Source: Leptasterias polaris (Eukaryota; Echinodermata; Asteroidea; Forcipulatida; Asteriidae). From it: DNA of 64,000 nt. The position numbers were made by a program, and so were the translations under genes. A model generated the notes under the pieces. That model was not told the origin of the DNA. It saw nothing but the letters and a program-made list of their open reading frames with translations, and searched no databases. Of the stretch, positions 11,511-25,495 are shown piece by piece; the stretch's first letter is position 1; the number at the start of each line of letters is the position of its first letter. The stretch covers positions 1-64,000 of the forward strand of contig JAZGTN010000301.1 in the NCBI GenBank assembly GCA_037783415.1, written 5' to 3'.

Positions 11511-11580
11511 TCAGTACACCCATGTTTCTTAGTAAAAAATTCATCTCAGCGTGTTTTGAGGGGTTTGAAATTTTTTTCGT
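11481..11580 (+). repeat. Hybrid monomer at family 1/family 2 boundary
   Basis: The left half reads as a family 1 unit (CCCATG, CTTAGTAAA), whereas the right half (AAAAATTCAT, GCGTG, GAAATTTTTTTC) matches the family 2 units near 17541 and 17944, which carry CCCTTG and CTTATTAAAA in their left half. The switch falls around unit positions 45-60. The same hybrid is present in the error-rich copy at about 880-945, so it exists in at least two representations of the sequence data. Confidence 0.65.
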
Positions 11581-14500
11581 CTCCGATCACGCTCAGAATC
11601 AACCAGTTTGTTCAGTACACCCATGTTTCTTAGTAAAGAATTAATCTCAGCGCGTTTTGAGGGGTTTCAATTTTTTTTCGTCTCAGAATACGCTCAGAAT
11701 CAACCAGTTTGTTCAGTACACCCATGTTTCTTAGTAAAGAATTAATCTCAGCGCATTCTGAGGGGTTTGAATTTTTTTCGTCTCAGAATACGCTCAGAAT
11801 CAACCAGTTTGTTCAGTACACCCATGTTTCTTAGTAAAGAATTAATCTCAGTGCGTTCTGAGGGGTTTGAATTTTTTTCGTCTCAGAATACGCTCAGAAT
11901 CAACCAGTTTGTTCAGTACACCCATGTTTCTTAGTAAAGAATTAATCTCAGCGTGTTTTGAGGGGTTTGAATTTTTTTTCGTCTCAGAATACGCTCAGAA
12001 TCAACCAGTTTGTTCAGTACACCCTTGTTTCTTAGTAAAGAATTAATCTCAGCGCGTTTTGAGGGGTTTGAATTTTTTTGTCTCCGATCACGCTCAGAAT
12101 CAACCAGTTTGTTCAGTACACCCATGTTTCTTAGTAAAGAATTAATCTCGGCGTGTTTTGAGGGGTTTGAATTTTTTTCGTCTCAGAATACGCTCAGAAT
12201 CAACCAGTTTGTTCAGTACACCCTTGTTTCTTAGTAAAGAATTAATCTCAGCGCGTTTTGAGGGGTTTGAATTTTTTTTCGTCTCCGATCACGCTCAGAA
12301 TCAACCAGTTTGTTCAGTACACCCATGTTTCTTAGTAAAGAATTAATCTCAGCGCATTCTGAGGGGTTTGAATTTTTTTCGTCTCAGAATACGCTCAGAA
12401 TCAACCAGTTTGTTCAGTACACCCTTGTTTCTTATTAAAAAATTAATCTCAGCGCGTTTTGAGGGGTTTGAATTTTTTCCGTCTCAGAATACGCTCAGAA
12501 TCAACCAGTTTGTTCAGTACACCCATGTTTCTTAGTAAAGAATTAATCTCAGCGCGTTTTAAGGGGTTTGAATTTTTTTTCGTCTCAGAATACGCTCAGA
12601 ATCAACCAGTTTGTTCAGTACACCCATGTTTCTTAGTAAAGAATTAATCTCAGCGCATTCTGAGGGGTTTGAATTTTTTTTCGTCTCAGAATACGCTCAG
12701 AATCAACCAGTTTGTTCAGTACACCCATGTTTCTTAGTAAAGAATTAATCTCAGCGCGTTTTGAGGGGTTTGAATTTTTTTCGTCTCAGAATACGCTCAG
12801 AATCAACCAGTTTGTTCAGTACATTCATGTTTCTTAGTAAAGAATTAATCTCGGCGTGTTTTGAAGGGTTTGAATTTTTTTCGTCTCAGAATACGCTCAG
12901 AATCAACCAGTTTGTTCAGTACACCCTTGTTTCTTAGTAAAGAATTAATCTCAGCGCGTTTTGAGGGGTTTGAATTTTTTTCGTCTCAGAATACGCTCAG
13001 AATCAACCAGTTTGTTCAGTACACCCATGTTTCTTAGTAAAGAATTAATCTCGGCGTGTTTTGAGGGGTTTGAATTTTTTTCGTCTCAGAATACGCTCAG
13101 AATCAACCAGTTTGTTCAGTACACCCTTGTTTCTTAGTAAAGAATTAATCTCAGCGCGTTTTGAGGGGTTTGAATTTTTTTCGTCTCAGAATACGCTCAG
13201 AATCAACCAGTTTGTTCAGTACACCCATGTTTCTTAGTAAAGAATTAATCTCAGCGCATTCTGAGGGGTTTGAATTTTTTTCGTCTCAGAATACGCTCAG
13301 AATCAACCAGTTTGTTCAGTACACCCATGTCTCTTAGTAAAGAATTAATCTCAGCGCATTCTGAGGGGTTTGAATTTTTTTCGTCTCAGAATACGCTCAG
13401 AATCAACCAGTTTGTTCAGTACACCCATGTTTCTTAGTAAAGAATTAATCTCAGCGCATTCTGAGGGGTTTGAATTTTTTTCGTCTCCGATCACGCTCAG
13501 AATCAACCAGTTTGTTCAGTACACCCATGTTTCTTAGTAAAGAATTAATCTCAGCGCGTTTTGAGGGGTTTGAATTTTTTTCGTCTCAGAATACGCTCAG
13601 AATCAACCAGTTTGTTCAGTACACCCATGTTTCTTAGTAAAGAATTAATCTCAGCGCATTCTGAGGGGTTTGAATTTTTTTCGTCTCCGATCACGCTCAG
13701 AATCAACCAGTTTGTTCAGTACACCCATGTTTCTTAGTAAAGAATTAATCTCAGCGCGTTCTGAGGGGTTTGAATTTTTTTCGTATCAGAATACGCTCAG
13801 AATCAACCAGTTTGTTCAGTACACCCATGTTTCTTAGTAAAGAATTAATCTCAGCGCGTTCTGAGGGGTTTGAATTTTTTTCGTCTCAGAATACGCTCAG
13901 AATCAACCAGTTTGTTCAGTACACCCATGTTTCTTAGTAAAGAATTAATCTCGGCGTGTTTTGAGGGGTTTGAATTTTTTTCGTCTCAGAATACGCTCAG
14001 AATCAACCAGTTTGTTCAGAACACCCATGTTTCTTAGTAAAGAATTAATCTCAGCGCGTTCTGAGGGGTTTGAATTTTTTTCGTCTCAGAATACGCTCAG
14101 AATCAACCAGTTTGTTCAGTACACCCATGTTTCTTAGTAAAGAATTAATCTCAGCGCGTTCTGAGGGGTTTGAATTTTTTTCGTCTCAGAATACGCTCAG
14201 AATCAACCAGTTTGTTCAGTACACCCATGTTTCTTAGTAAAGAATTAATCTCGGCGTGTTTTGAGGGGTTTGAATTTTTTTTCGTCTCAGAATACGCTCA
14301 GAATCAACCAGTTTGTTCAGTACACCCTTGTTTCTTAGTAAAGAATTAATCTCAGCGCGTTTTGAGGGGTTTGAATTTTTTTTCGTCTCCGATCACGCTC
14401 AGAATCAACCAGTTTGTTCAGTACACCCATGTTTCTTAGTAAAGAATTAATCTCAGCGCATTCTGAGGGGTTTGAATTTTTTTTCGTCTCAGAATACGCT

Positions 14501-17500
14501 CAGAATCAACCAGTTTGTTCAGTACACCCTTGTTTCTTATTAAAAAATTAATCTCAGCGCGTTTTGAGGGGTTTGAATTTTTTTCGTCTCAGAATACGCT
14601 CAGAATCAACCAGTTTGTTCAGTACACCCATGTTTCTTAGTAAAGAATTAATCTCAGCGCGTTTTAAGGGGTTTGAATTTTTTTTCGTCTCAGAATACGC
14701 TCAGAATCAACCAGTTTGTTCAGTACACCCATGTTTCTTAGTAAAGAATTAATCTCAGCGCATTCTGAGGGGTTTGAATTTTTTTTCGTCTCAGAATACG
14801 CTCAGAATCAACCAGTTTGTTCAGTACACCCATGTTTCTTAGTAAAGAATTAATCTCAGCGCGTTTTGAGGGGTTTGAATTTTGTTCGTCTCAGAATACG
14901 CTAAGAATCAACCAGTTTGTTCAGTACACCCTTGTTTCTTATTAAAAAATTCATCTCAGCGTGTTTTGAGGGGTTTGAATTTTTTTTCGTCTCAGAATAC
15001 GCTCAGAATCAACCAGTTTGTTCAGTACACCCATGTTTCTTAGTAAAGAATTAATCTCAGCGCGTTTTGAGGGGTTTGAATTTTTTTCGTCTCAGAATAC
15101 GCTCAGAATCAACCAGTTTGTTCAGTACACCCATGTTTCTTAGTAAAGAATTAATCTCGGCGTGTTTTGAGGGGTTTGAATTTTTTTCGTCTCAGAATAC
15201 GCTCAGAATCAACCAGTTTGTTCAGTACACCCTTGTTTCTTAGTAAAGAATTAATCTCAGCGCGTTTTGAGGGGTTTGAATTTTTTTCGTCTCAGAATAC
15301 GCTCAGAATCAACCAGTTTGTTCAGTACACCCATGTTTCTTAGTAAAGAATTAATCTCAGCGCATTCTGAGGGGTTTGAATTTTTTTCGTCTCAGAATAC
15401 GCTCAGAATCAACCAGTTTGTTCAGTACACCCATGTTTCTTAGTAAAGAATTAATCTCAGCGCATTCTGAGGGGTTTGAATTTTTTTCGTCTCAGAATAC
15501 GCTCAGAATCAACCAGTTTGTTCAGTACACCCATGTTTCTTAGTAAAGAATTAATCTCAGCGCATTCTGAGGGGTTTGAATTTTTTTTCGTCTCCGATCA
15601 CGCTCAGAATCAACCAGTTTGTTCAGTACACCCATGTTTCTTAGTAAAGAATTAATCTCAGCGCGTTTTGAGGGGTTTGAATTTTTTTCGTCTCAGAATA
15701 CGCTCAGAATCAACCAGTTTGTTCAGTACACCCATGTTTCTTAGTAAAGAATTAATCTCAGCGCATTCTGAGGGGTTTGAATTTTTTTCGTCTCCGATCA
15801 CGCTCAGAATCAACCAGTTTGTTCAGTACACCCATGTTTCTTAGTAAAGAATTAATCTCAGCGCGTTTTGAGGGGTTTGAATTTTTTTTCGTCTCAGAAT
15901 ACGCTCAGAATCAACCAGTTTGTTCAGTACACCCATGTTTCTTAGTAAAGAATTAATCTCAGCGCATTCTGAGGGGTTTGAATTTTTTTCGTCTCAGAAT
16001 ACGCTCAGAATCAACCAGTTTGTTCAGTACACCCATGTTTCTTAGTAAAGAATTAATCTCAGCGCGTTCTGAGGGGTTTGAATTTTTTTCGTCTCAGAAT
16101 ACGCTCAGAATCAACCAGTTTGTTCAGTACACCCATGTTTCTTAGTAAAGAATTAATCTCAGCGTGTTTTGAGGGGTTTGAATTTTTTTCGTCTCAGAAT
16201 ACGCTCAGAATCAACCAGTTTGTTCAGTACACCCTTGTTTCTTAGTAAAGAATTAATCTCAGCGCGTTTTGAGGGGTTTGAATTTTTTTGTCTCCGATCA
16301 CGCTCAGAATCAACCAGTTTGTTCAGTACACCCATGTTTCTTAGTAAAGAATTAATCTCGGCGTGTTTTGAGGGGTTTGAATTTTTTTCGTCTCAGAATA
16401 CGCTCAGAATCAACCAGTTTGTTCAGTACACCCTTGTTTCTTAGTAAAGAATTAATCTCAGCGCGTTTTGAGGGGTTTGAATTTTTTTTCGTCTCCGATC
16501 ACGCTCAGAATCAACCAGTTTGTTCAGTACACCCATGTTTCTTAGTAAAGAATTAATCTCAGCGCATTCTGAGGGGTTTGAATTTTTTTCGTCTCAGAAT
16601 ACGCTCAGAATCAACCAGTTTGTTCAGTACACCCTTGTTTCTTATTAAAAAATTAATCTCAGCGCGTTTTGAGGGGTTTGAATTTTTTTCGTCTCAGAAT
16701 ACGCTCAGAATCAACCAGTTTGTTCAGTACACCCATGTTTCTTAGTAAAGAATTAATCTCAGCGCGTTTTAAGGGGTTTGAATTTTTTTTCGTCTCAGAA
16801 TACGCTCAGAATCAACCAGTTTGTTCAGTACACCCATGTTTCTTAGTAAAGAATTAATCTCAGCGCATTCTGAGGGGTTTGAATTTTTTTTCGTCTCAGA
16901 ATACGCTCAGAATCAACCAGTTTGTTCAGTACACCCATGTTTCTTAGTAAAGAATTAATCTCAGCGCGTTTTGAGGGGTTTGAATTTTTTTCGTCTCAGA
17001 ATACGCTCAGAATCAACCAGTTTGTTCAGTACACCCTTGTTTCTTATTAAAAAATTCATCTCAGCGTGTTTTGAGGGGTTTGAATTTTTTTTCGTCTCAG
17101 AATACGCTCAGAATCAACCAGTTTGTTCAGTACACCCATGTTTCTTAGTAAAGAATTAATCTCAGCGCGTTTTGAGGGGTTTGAATTTTTTTCGTCTCAG
17201 AATACGCTCAGAATCAACCAGTTTGTTCAGTACACCCATGTTTCTTAGTAAAGAATTAATCTCGGCGTGTTTTGAGGGGTTTGAATTTTTTTCGTCTCAG
17301 AATACGCTCAGAATCAACCAGTTTGTTCAGTACACCCTTGTTTCTTAGTAAAGAATTAATCTCAGCGCGTTTTGAGGGGTTTGAATTTTTTTCGTCTCAG
17401 AATACGCTCAGAATCAACCAGTTTGTTCAGTACACCCATGTTTCTTAGTAAAGAATTAATCTCAGCGCATTCTGAGGGGTTTGAATTTTTTTCGTCTCAG

Positions 17501-20500
17501 AATACGCTCAGAATCAACCAGTTTGTTCAGTACACCCTTGTTTCTTATTAAAAAATTCATCTCAGCGTGTTTTGAGGGGTTTGAAATTTTTTTCGTCTCC
17601 GATCACGCTCAGAATCAACCAGTTTGTTCAGTACACCCATGTTTCTTAGTAAAGAATTAATCTCAGCGCGTTTTGAGGGGTTTGAATTTTTTTTCGTCTC
17701 AGAATACGCTCAGAATCAACCAGTTTGTTCAGTACATCCATGTTTCTTAGTAAAGAATTAATCTCAGCGCATTCTGAGGGGTTTGAATTTTTTTCGTCTC
17801 CGATCACGCTCAGAATCAACCAGTTTGTTCAGTACACCCATGTTTCTTAGTAAAGAATTAATCTCAGCGCGTTTTGAGGGGTTTGAATTTTTTTCGTCTC
17901 AGAATACGCTCAGAATCAACCAGTTTGTTCAGTACACCCTTGTTTCTTATTAAAAAATTCATCTCAGCGTGTTTTGAGGGGTTTGAAATTTTTTTCGTCT
18001 CCGATCACGCTCAGAATCAACCAGTTTGTTCAGTACACCCATGTTTCTTAGTAAAGAATTAATCTCAGCGCGTTTTGAGGGGTTTGAATTTTTTTTCGTC
18101 TCAGAATACGCTCAGAATCAACCAGTTTGTTCAGTACACCCATGTTTCTTAGTAAAGAATTAATCTCAGCGCATTCTGAGGGGTTTGAATTTTTTTCGTC
18201 TCAGAATACGCTCAGAATCAACCAGTTTGTTCAGTACACCCATGTTTCTTAGTAAAGAATTAATCTCAGCGCGTTCTGAGGGGTTTGAATTTTTTTCGTC
18301 TCAGAATACGCTCAGAATCAACCAGTTTGTTCAGTACACCCATGTTTCTTAGTAAAGAATTAATCTCAGCGTGTTTTGAGGGGTTTGAATTTTTTTTCGT
18401 CTCAGAATACGCTCAGAATCAACCAGTTTGTTCAGTACACCCTTGTTTCTTAGTAAAGAATTAATCTCAGCGCGTTTTGAGGGGTTTGAATTTTTTTGTC
18501 TCCGATCACGCTCAGAATCAACCAGTTTGTTCAGTACACCCATGTTTCTTAGTAAAGAATTAATCTCGGCGTGTTTTGAGGGGTTTGAATTTTTTTCGTC
18601 TCAGAATACGCTCAGAATCAACCAGTTTGTTCAGTACACCCTTGTTTCTTAGTAAAGAATTAATCTCAGCGCGTTTTGAGGGGTTTGAATTTTTTTTCGT
18701 CTCCGATCACGCTCAGAATCAACCAGTTTGTTCAGTACACCCATGTTTCTTAGTAAAGAATTAATCTCAGCGCATTCTGAGGGGTTTGAATTTTTTTCGT
18801 CTCAGAATACGCTCAGAATCAACCAGTTTGTTCAGTACACCCTTGTTTCTTATTAAAAAATTAATCTCAGCGCGTTTTGAGGGGTTTGAATTTTTTCCGT
18901 CTCAGAATACGCTCAGAATCAACCAGTTTGTTCAGTACACCCATGTTTCTTAGTAAAGAATTAATCTCAGCGCGTTTTAAGGGGTTTGAATTTTTTCCGA
19001 ATTAATCTTTACTAAGAGATTAATCTCGGGGTTTGAATTTTTTTCGTCTCAGAATACGCTCAGAATCAACCAGTTTGTTCAGTACACCCATGTTTCTTAG
19101 TAAGAATTAATCTCGGCGTGTTTTGAAGGGTTTGAATTTTTTTCGTCTCAGAATACGCTCAGAATCAACCAGTTTGTTCAGTACACCCTTGTTTCTTAGT
19201 AAAGAATTAATCTCAGCGCGTTTTGAGGGGTTTGAATTTTTTTCGTCTCAGAATACGCTCAGAATCAACCAGTTTGTTCAGTACACCCATGTTTCTTAGT
19301 AAAGAATTAATCTCAGCGCATTCTGAGGGGTTTGAATTTTTTTCGTCTCAGAATACGCTCAGAATCAACCAGTTTGTTCAGTACACCCATGTTTCTTAGT
19401 AAAGAATTAATCTCAGCGCATTCTGAGGGGTTTGAATTTTTTTCGTCTCCGATCACGCTCAGAATCAACCAGTTTGTTCAGTACACCCATGTTTCTTAGT
19501 AAAGAATTAATCTCAGCGCGTTTTGAGGGGTTTGAATTTTTTTCGTCTCAGAATACGCTCAGAATCAACCAGTTTGTTCAGTACACCCATGTTTCTTAGT
19601 AAAGAATTAATCTCAGCGCATTCTGAGGGGTTTGAATTTTTTTCGTCTCCGATCACGCTCAGAATCAACCAGTTTGTTCAGTACACCCATGTTTCTTAGT
19701 AAAGAATTAATCTCAGCGCGTTTTGAGGGGTTTGAATTTTTTTCGTCTCAGAATACGCTCAGAATCAACCAGTTTGTTCAGTACACCCATGTTTCTTAGT
19801 AAAGAATTAATCTCAGCGCATTCTGAGGGGTTTGAATTTTTTTCGTCTCAGAATACGCTCAGAATCAACCAGTTTGTTCAGAACACCCATGTTTCTTAGT
19901 AAAGAATTAATCTCAGCGCGTTCTGAGGGGTTTGAATTTTTTTCGTCTCAGAATACGCTCAGAATCAACCAGTTTGTTCAGTACACCCATGTTTCTTAGT
20001 AAAGAATTAATCTCAGCGCATTCTGAGGGGTTTGAATTTTTTTCGTCTCAGAATACGCTCAGAATCAACCAGTTTGTTCAGAACACCCATGTTTCTTAGT
20101 AAAGAATTAATCTCAGCGCGTTCTGAGGGGTTTGAATTTTTTTCGTCTCAGAATACGCTCAGAATCAACCAGTTTGTTCAGTACACCCATGTTTCTTAGT
20201 AAAGAATTAATCTCAGCGCGTTCTGAGGGGTTTGAATTTTGTTCGTCTCAGAATACGCTCAGAATCAACCAGTTTGTTCAGTACACCCATGTTTCTTAGT
20301 AAAGAATTAATCTCGGCGTGTTTTGAGGGGTTTGAATTTTTTTCGTCTCAGAATACGCTCAGAATCAACCAGTTTGTTCAGTACACCCTTGTTTCTTAGT
20401 AAAGAATTAATCTCAGCGCGTTTTGAGGGGTTTGAATTTTTTTTCGTCTCCGATCACGCTCAGAATCAACCAGTTTGTTCAGTACACCCATGTTTCTTAG

Positions 20501-22455
20501 TAAAGAATTAATCTCAGCGCATTCTGAGGGGTTTGAATTTTTTTCGTCTCAGAATACGCTCAGAATCAACCAGTTTGTTCAGTACACCCTTGTTTCTTAT
20601 TAAAAAATTAATCTCAGCGCGTTTTGAGGGGTTTGAATTTTTGTCGTCTCAGAATACGCTCAGAATCAACCAGTTTGTTCAGTACACCCATGTTTCTTAG
20701 TAAAGAATTAATCTCAGCGCATTCTGAGGGGTTTGAATTTTTTTCGTCTCAGAATACGCTCAGAATCAACCAGTTTGTTCAGTACACCCTTGTTTCTTAT
20801 TAAAAAATTAATCTCAGCGCGTTTTGAGGGGTTTGAATTTTTTTCGTCTCAGAATACGCTCAGAATCAACCAGTTTGTTCAGTACACCCATGTTTCTTAG
20901 TAAAGAATTAATCTCAGCGCGTTTTAAGGGGTTTGAATTTTTTTTCGTCTCAGAATACGCTCAGAATCAACCAGTTTGTTCAGTACACCCATGTTTCTTA
21001 GTAAAGAATTAATCTCAGCGCGTTTTGAGGGGTTTGAATTTTTTTCGTCTCAGAATACGCTCAGAATCAACCAGTTTGTTCAGTACACCCATTTTTCTTA
21101 GTAAAGAATTAATCTCGGCGTGTTTTGAGGGGTTTGAATTTTTTTCGTCTCAGAATACGCTCAGAATCAACCAGTTTGTTCAGTACACCCTTGTTTCTTA
21201 GTAAAGAATTAATCTCAGCGCGTTTTGAGGGGTTTGAATTTTTTTTCGTCTCCGATCACGCTCAGAATCAACCAGTTTGTTCAGTACACCCATGTTTCTT
21301 AGTAAAGAATTAATCTCAGCGCATTCTGAGGGGTTTGAATTTTTTTCGTCTCAGAATACGCTCAGAATCAACCAGTTTGTTCAGTACACCCTTGTTTCTT
21401 ATTAAAAAATTAATCTCAGCGCGTTTTGAGGGGTTTGAATTTTTTTCGTCTCAGATTACGCTCAGAATCAACCAGTTTGTTCAGTACACCCATGTTTCTT
21501 AGTAAAGAATTAATCTCAGCGCGTTTTAAGGGGTTTGAATTTTTTTTCGTCTCAGAATACGCTCAGAATCAACCAGTTTGTTCAGTACACCCATGTTTCT
21601 TAGTAAAGAATTAATCTCAGCGCATTCTGAGGGGTTTGAATTTTTTTTCGTCTCAGAATACGCTCAGAATCAACCAGTTTGTTCAGTACACCCATGTTTC
21701 TTAGTAAAGAATTAATCTCAGCGCGTTTTGAGGGGTTTGAATTTTTTTCGTCTCAGAATACGCTCAGAATCAACCAGTTTGTTCAGTACACCCATGTTTC
21801 TTAGTAAAGAATTAATCTCGGCGTGTTTTGAGGGGTTTTAATTCTTTTCGTCTCAGAATACGCTCAGAATCAACCAGTTTGTTCAGTACACCCTTGTTTC
21901 TTAGTAAAGAATTAATCTCAGCGCGTTTTGAGGGGTTTGAATTTTTTTCGTCTCAGAATACGCTCAGAATCAACCAGTTTGTTCAGTACACCCATGTTTC
22001 TTAGTAAAGAATTAATCTCGGCGTGTTTTGAGGGGTTTGAATTTTTTTCGTCTCAGAATACGCTCAGAATCAACCAGTTTGTTCAGTACACCCTTGTTTC
22101 TTAGTAAAGAATTAATCTCAGCGCGTTTTGAGGGGTTTGAATTTTTTTTCGTCTCCGATCACGCTCAGAATCAACCAGTTTGTTCAGTACACCCATGTTT
22201 CTTAGTAAAGAATTAATCTCAGCGCATTCTGAGGGGTTTGAATTTTTTTCGTCTCAGAATACGCTCAGAATCAACCAGTTTGTTCAGTACACCCTTGTTT
22301 CTTATTAAAAAATTAATCTCAGCGGGTTTTGAGGGGTTTGAATTTTTTTCGTCTCAGAATACGCTCAGAATCAACCAGTTTGTTCAGTACACCCATGTTT
22401 CTTAGTAAAGAATTAATCTCAGCGCGTTTTAAGGGGTTTGAATTTTTTTTCGTCT
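11511..22455 (+). repeat. Satellite array, family 2, first segment
   Basis: Clean units marked by the CTTATTAAAAAATT subtype (near 12431, 14540, 14940, 16644, 17046, 17547, 17949, 18850, 20599, 20780, 21400 and 22311) and by frequent CCCTTG units; the AGCCCATT subtype was not seen. Local duplications have exact offsets: the units near 12459, 14564 and 16669 are 2105 bp apart each, and 11931-12572 recurs at 18349-18990 (offset 6418). The segment contains the inverted fragment at about 19.0 kb. Confidence 0.83.
18990..19040 (+). other. Inverted satellite fragment and collapsed units
   Basis: After GAATTTTTTCC the sequence reads ATTAATCTTTACTAAG (19001-19016), the reverse complement of the CTTAGTAAAG/AATTAAT part of the unit with one T missing. 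It then returns to plus orientation with AGATTAATCTCGGGG. ATTAATCT (19001-19008) and AGATTAAT (19017-19024) form perfect 8-bp arms around an 8-base loop. Relative to the parallel stretch at 12.57-12.78 kb, about two monomers are replaced by this piece. The next unit also has a 1-base loss (TTAGTAAGAATT near 19100). Foldback template switching, or a poorly resolved consensus, could explain it. Confidence 0.75.
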
Positions 22456-25400
22456 CAGAATACGCTCAGAATCAACCAGTTTGTTCAGTACACCCATGTT
22501 TCTTAGTAAAGAATTAATCTCAGCGCATTCTGAGGGGTTTGAATTTTTTTCGTCTCCGATCACGCTCAGAATCAACCAGTTTGTTCAGTACACCCATGTT
22601 TCTTAGTAAAGAATTAATCTCAGCGCGTTTTGAGGGGTTTGAATTTTTTTTCGTCTCAGAATACGCTCAGAATCAACCAGTTTGTTCAGTACACCCATGT
22701 TTCTTAGTAAAGAATTAATCTCAGCGCATTCTGAGGGGTTTGAATTTTTTTCGTCTCAGAATACGCTCAGAATCAACCAGTTTGTTCAGTACACCCATGT
22801 TTCTTAGTAAAGAATTAATCTCAGCGCGTTTTGAGGGGTTTGAATTTTTTTCGTCTCAGAATACGCTCAGAATCAACCAGTTTGTTCAGAACACCCATGT
22901 TTCTTAGTAAAGAATTAATCTCAGCGCGTTCTGAGGGGTTTGAATTTTTTTCGTCTCAGAATACGCTCAGAATCAACCAGTTTGTTCAGTACACCCATGT
23001 TTCTTAGTAAAGAATTAATCTCAGCGTGTTTTGAGGGGTTTGAATTTTTTTCGTCTCAGAATACGCTCAGAATCAACCAGTTTGTTCAGTACACCCATGT
23101 TTCTTAGTAAAGAATTAATCTCAGCGCATTCTGAGGGGTTTGAATTTTTTTCGTCTCAGAATACGCTCAGAATCAACCAGTTTGTTCAGTACACCCATGT
23201 TTCTTAGTAAAGAATTAATCTCAGCGCATTCTGAGGGGTTTGAATTTTTTTCGTCTCAGAATACGCTCAGAATCAACCAGTTTGTTCAGAACACCCATGT
23301 TTCTTAGTAAAGAATTAATCTCAGCGCGTTCTGAGGGGTTTGAATTTTTTTCGTCTCAGAATACGCTCAGAATCAACCAGTTTGTTCAGTACACCCATGT
23401 TTCTTAGTAAAGAATTAATCTCAGCGCGTTCTGAGGGGTTTGAATTTTTTTCGTCTCAGAATACGCTCAGAATCAACCAGTTTGTTCAGTACACCCATGT
23501 TTCTTAGTAAAGAATTAATCTCGGCGTGTTTTGAGGGGTTTGAATTTTTTTCGTCTCAGAATACGCTCAGAATCAACCAGTTTGTTCAGTACACCCATGT
23601 TTCTTAGTAAAGAATTAATCTCAGCCCATTCTGAGGGGTTTGAATTTTTTTCGTCTCAGAATACGCTCAGAATCAACCAGTTTGTTCAGTACACTAAGAA
23701 ACATGGGTTTCTTAGTAAAGAATTAATCTCAGCGCATTCTGAGGGGTTTGAATTTTTTTCGTCTCAGAATACGCTCAGAATCAACCAGTTTGTTCAGTAC
23801 ACCCATGTTTCTTAGTAAAGAATTAATCTCAGCGCATTCTGAGGGGTTTGAATTTTTTTCGTCTCAGAATACGCTCAGAATCAACCAGTTTGTTCAGTAC
23901 ACCCATGTTTCTTAGTAAAGAATTAATCTCAGCGCATTCTGAGGGGTTTGAATTTTTTTCGTCTCCGATCACGCTCAGAATCAACCAGTTTGTTCAGTAC
24001 ACCCTTGTTTCTTAGTAAAGAATTAATCTCAGCGCGTTTTGAGGGGTTTGAATTTTTTTCGTCTCCGATCACGCTCAGAATCAACCAGTTTGTTCAGTAC
24101 ACCCATGTTTCTTAGTAAAGAATTAATCTCAGCGCATTCTGAGGGGTTTGAATTTTTTTCGTCTCAGAATACGCTCAGAATCAACCAGTTTGTTCAGTAC
24201 ACCCATGTTTCTTAGTAAAGAATTAATCTCAGCGCATTCTGAGGGGTTTGAATTTTTTTCGTCTCAGAATACGCTCAGAATCAACCAGTTTGTTCAGTAC
24301 ACCCATGTTTCTTAGTAAAGAATTAATCTCAGCGCATTCTGAGGGGTTTGAATTTTTTTCGTCTCAGAATACGCTCAGAATCAACCAGTTTGTTCAGTAC
24401 ACCCATGTTTCTTAGTAAAGAATTAATCTCAGCGCATTCTGAGGGGTTTGAATTTTTTTCGTCTCCGATCACGCTCAGAATCAACCAGTTTGTTCAGTAC
24501 ACCCATGTTTCTTAGTAAAGAATTAATCTCAGCGCGTTTTGAGGGGTTTGAATTTTTTTTCGTCTCAGAATACGCTCAGAATCAACCAGTTTGTTCAGTA
24601 CACCCATGTTTCTTAGTAAAGAATTAATCTCAGCGCATTCTGAGGGGTTTGAATTTTTTTCGTCTCAGAATACGCTCAGAATCAACCAGTTTGTTCAGTA
24701 CACCCATGTTTCTTAGTAAAGAATTAATCTCAGCGCGTTTTGAGGGGTTTGAATTTTTTTCGTCTCAGAATACGCTCAGAATCAACCAGTTTGTTCAGTA
24801 CACCCATGTTTCTTAGTAAAGAATTAATCTCAGCGCGTTCTGAGGGGTTTGAATTTTTTTCGTCTCAGAATACGCTCAGAATCAACCAGTTTGTTCAGTA
24901 CACCCATGTTTCTTAGTAAAGAATTAATCTCAGCGTGTTTTGAGGGGTTTGAATTTTTTTCGTCTCAGAATACGCTCAGAATCAACCAGTTTGTTCAGTA
25001 CACCCATGTTTCTTAGTAAAGAATTAATCTCAGCGCGTTCTGAGGGGTTTGAATTTTTTTCGTCTCAGAATACGCTCAGAATCAACCAGTTTGTTCAGTA
25101 CACCCATGTTTCTTAGTAAAGAAAAAATCTCAGCGCATTCTGAGGGGTTTGAATTTTTTTCGTCTCAGAATACGCTCAGAATCAACCAGTTGTTCAGTAC
25201 ACCCATGTTTCTTAGTAAAGAATTAATCTCAGCGTGTTTTGAGGGGTTTGAATTTTTTTCGTCTCAGAATACGCTCAGAATCAACCAGTTTGTTCAGTAC
25301 ACCCATGTTTCTTAGTAAAGAATTAATCTCAGCGCGTTTTAAGGGGTTTGAATTTTTTTTCGTCTCAGAATACGCTCAGAATCAACCAGTTTGTTCAGTA

Positions 25401-25495
25401 CACCCATGTTTCTTAGTAAAGAATTAATCTCAGCGCGTTCTGAGGGGTTTGAATTTTTTTTCGTCTCAGAATACGCTCAGAATCAACCAGTTTGT
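22455..25495 (+). repeat. 3.04 kb higher-order block, copy 2
   Basis: Every landmark is 13985 bp from copy 1: CCGATCAC at 22556, hairpin at 23694, GAAAAAATC near 25120. The constant offset means no net indel across 30 monomers. Flanks differ on both sides (a GTTTTAAGGGG unit on the left; no AAATTCAT unit on the right), which sets the block limits. Confidence 0.85.
23694..23715 (+). repeat. Hairpin-forming inverted insertion, copy 2
   Basis: Identical to the hairpin at 9709, carried within copy 2 of the 3.04 kb block. Confidence 0.85.
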
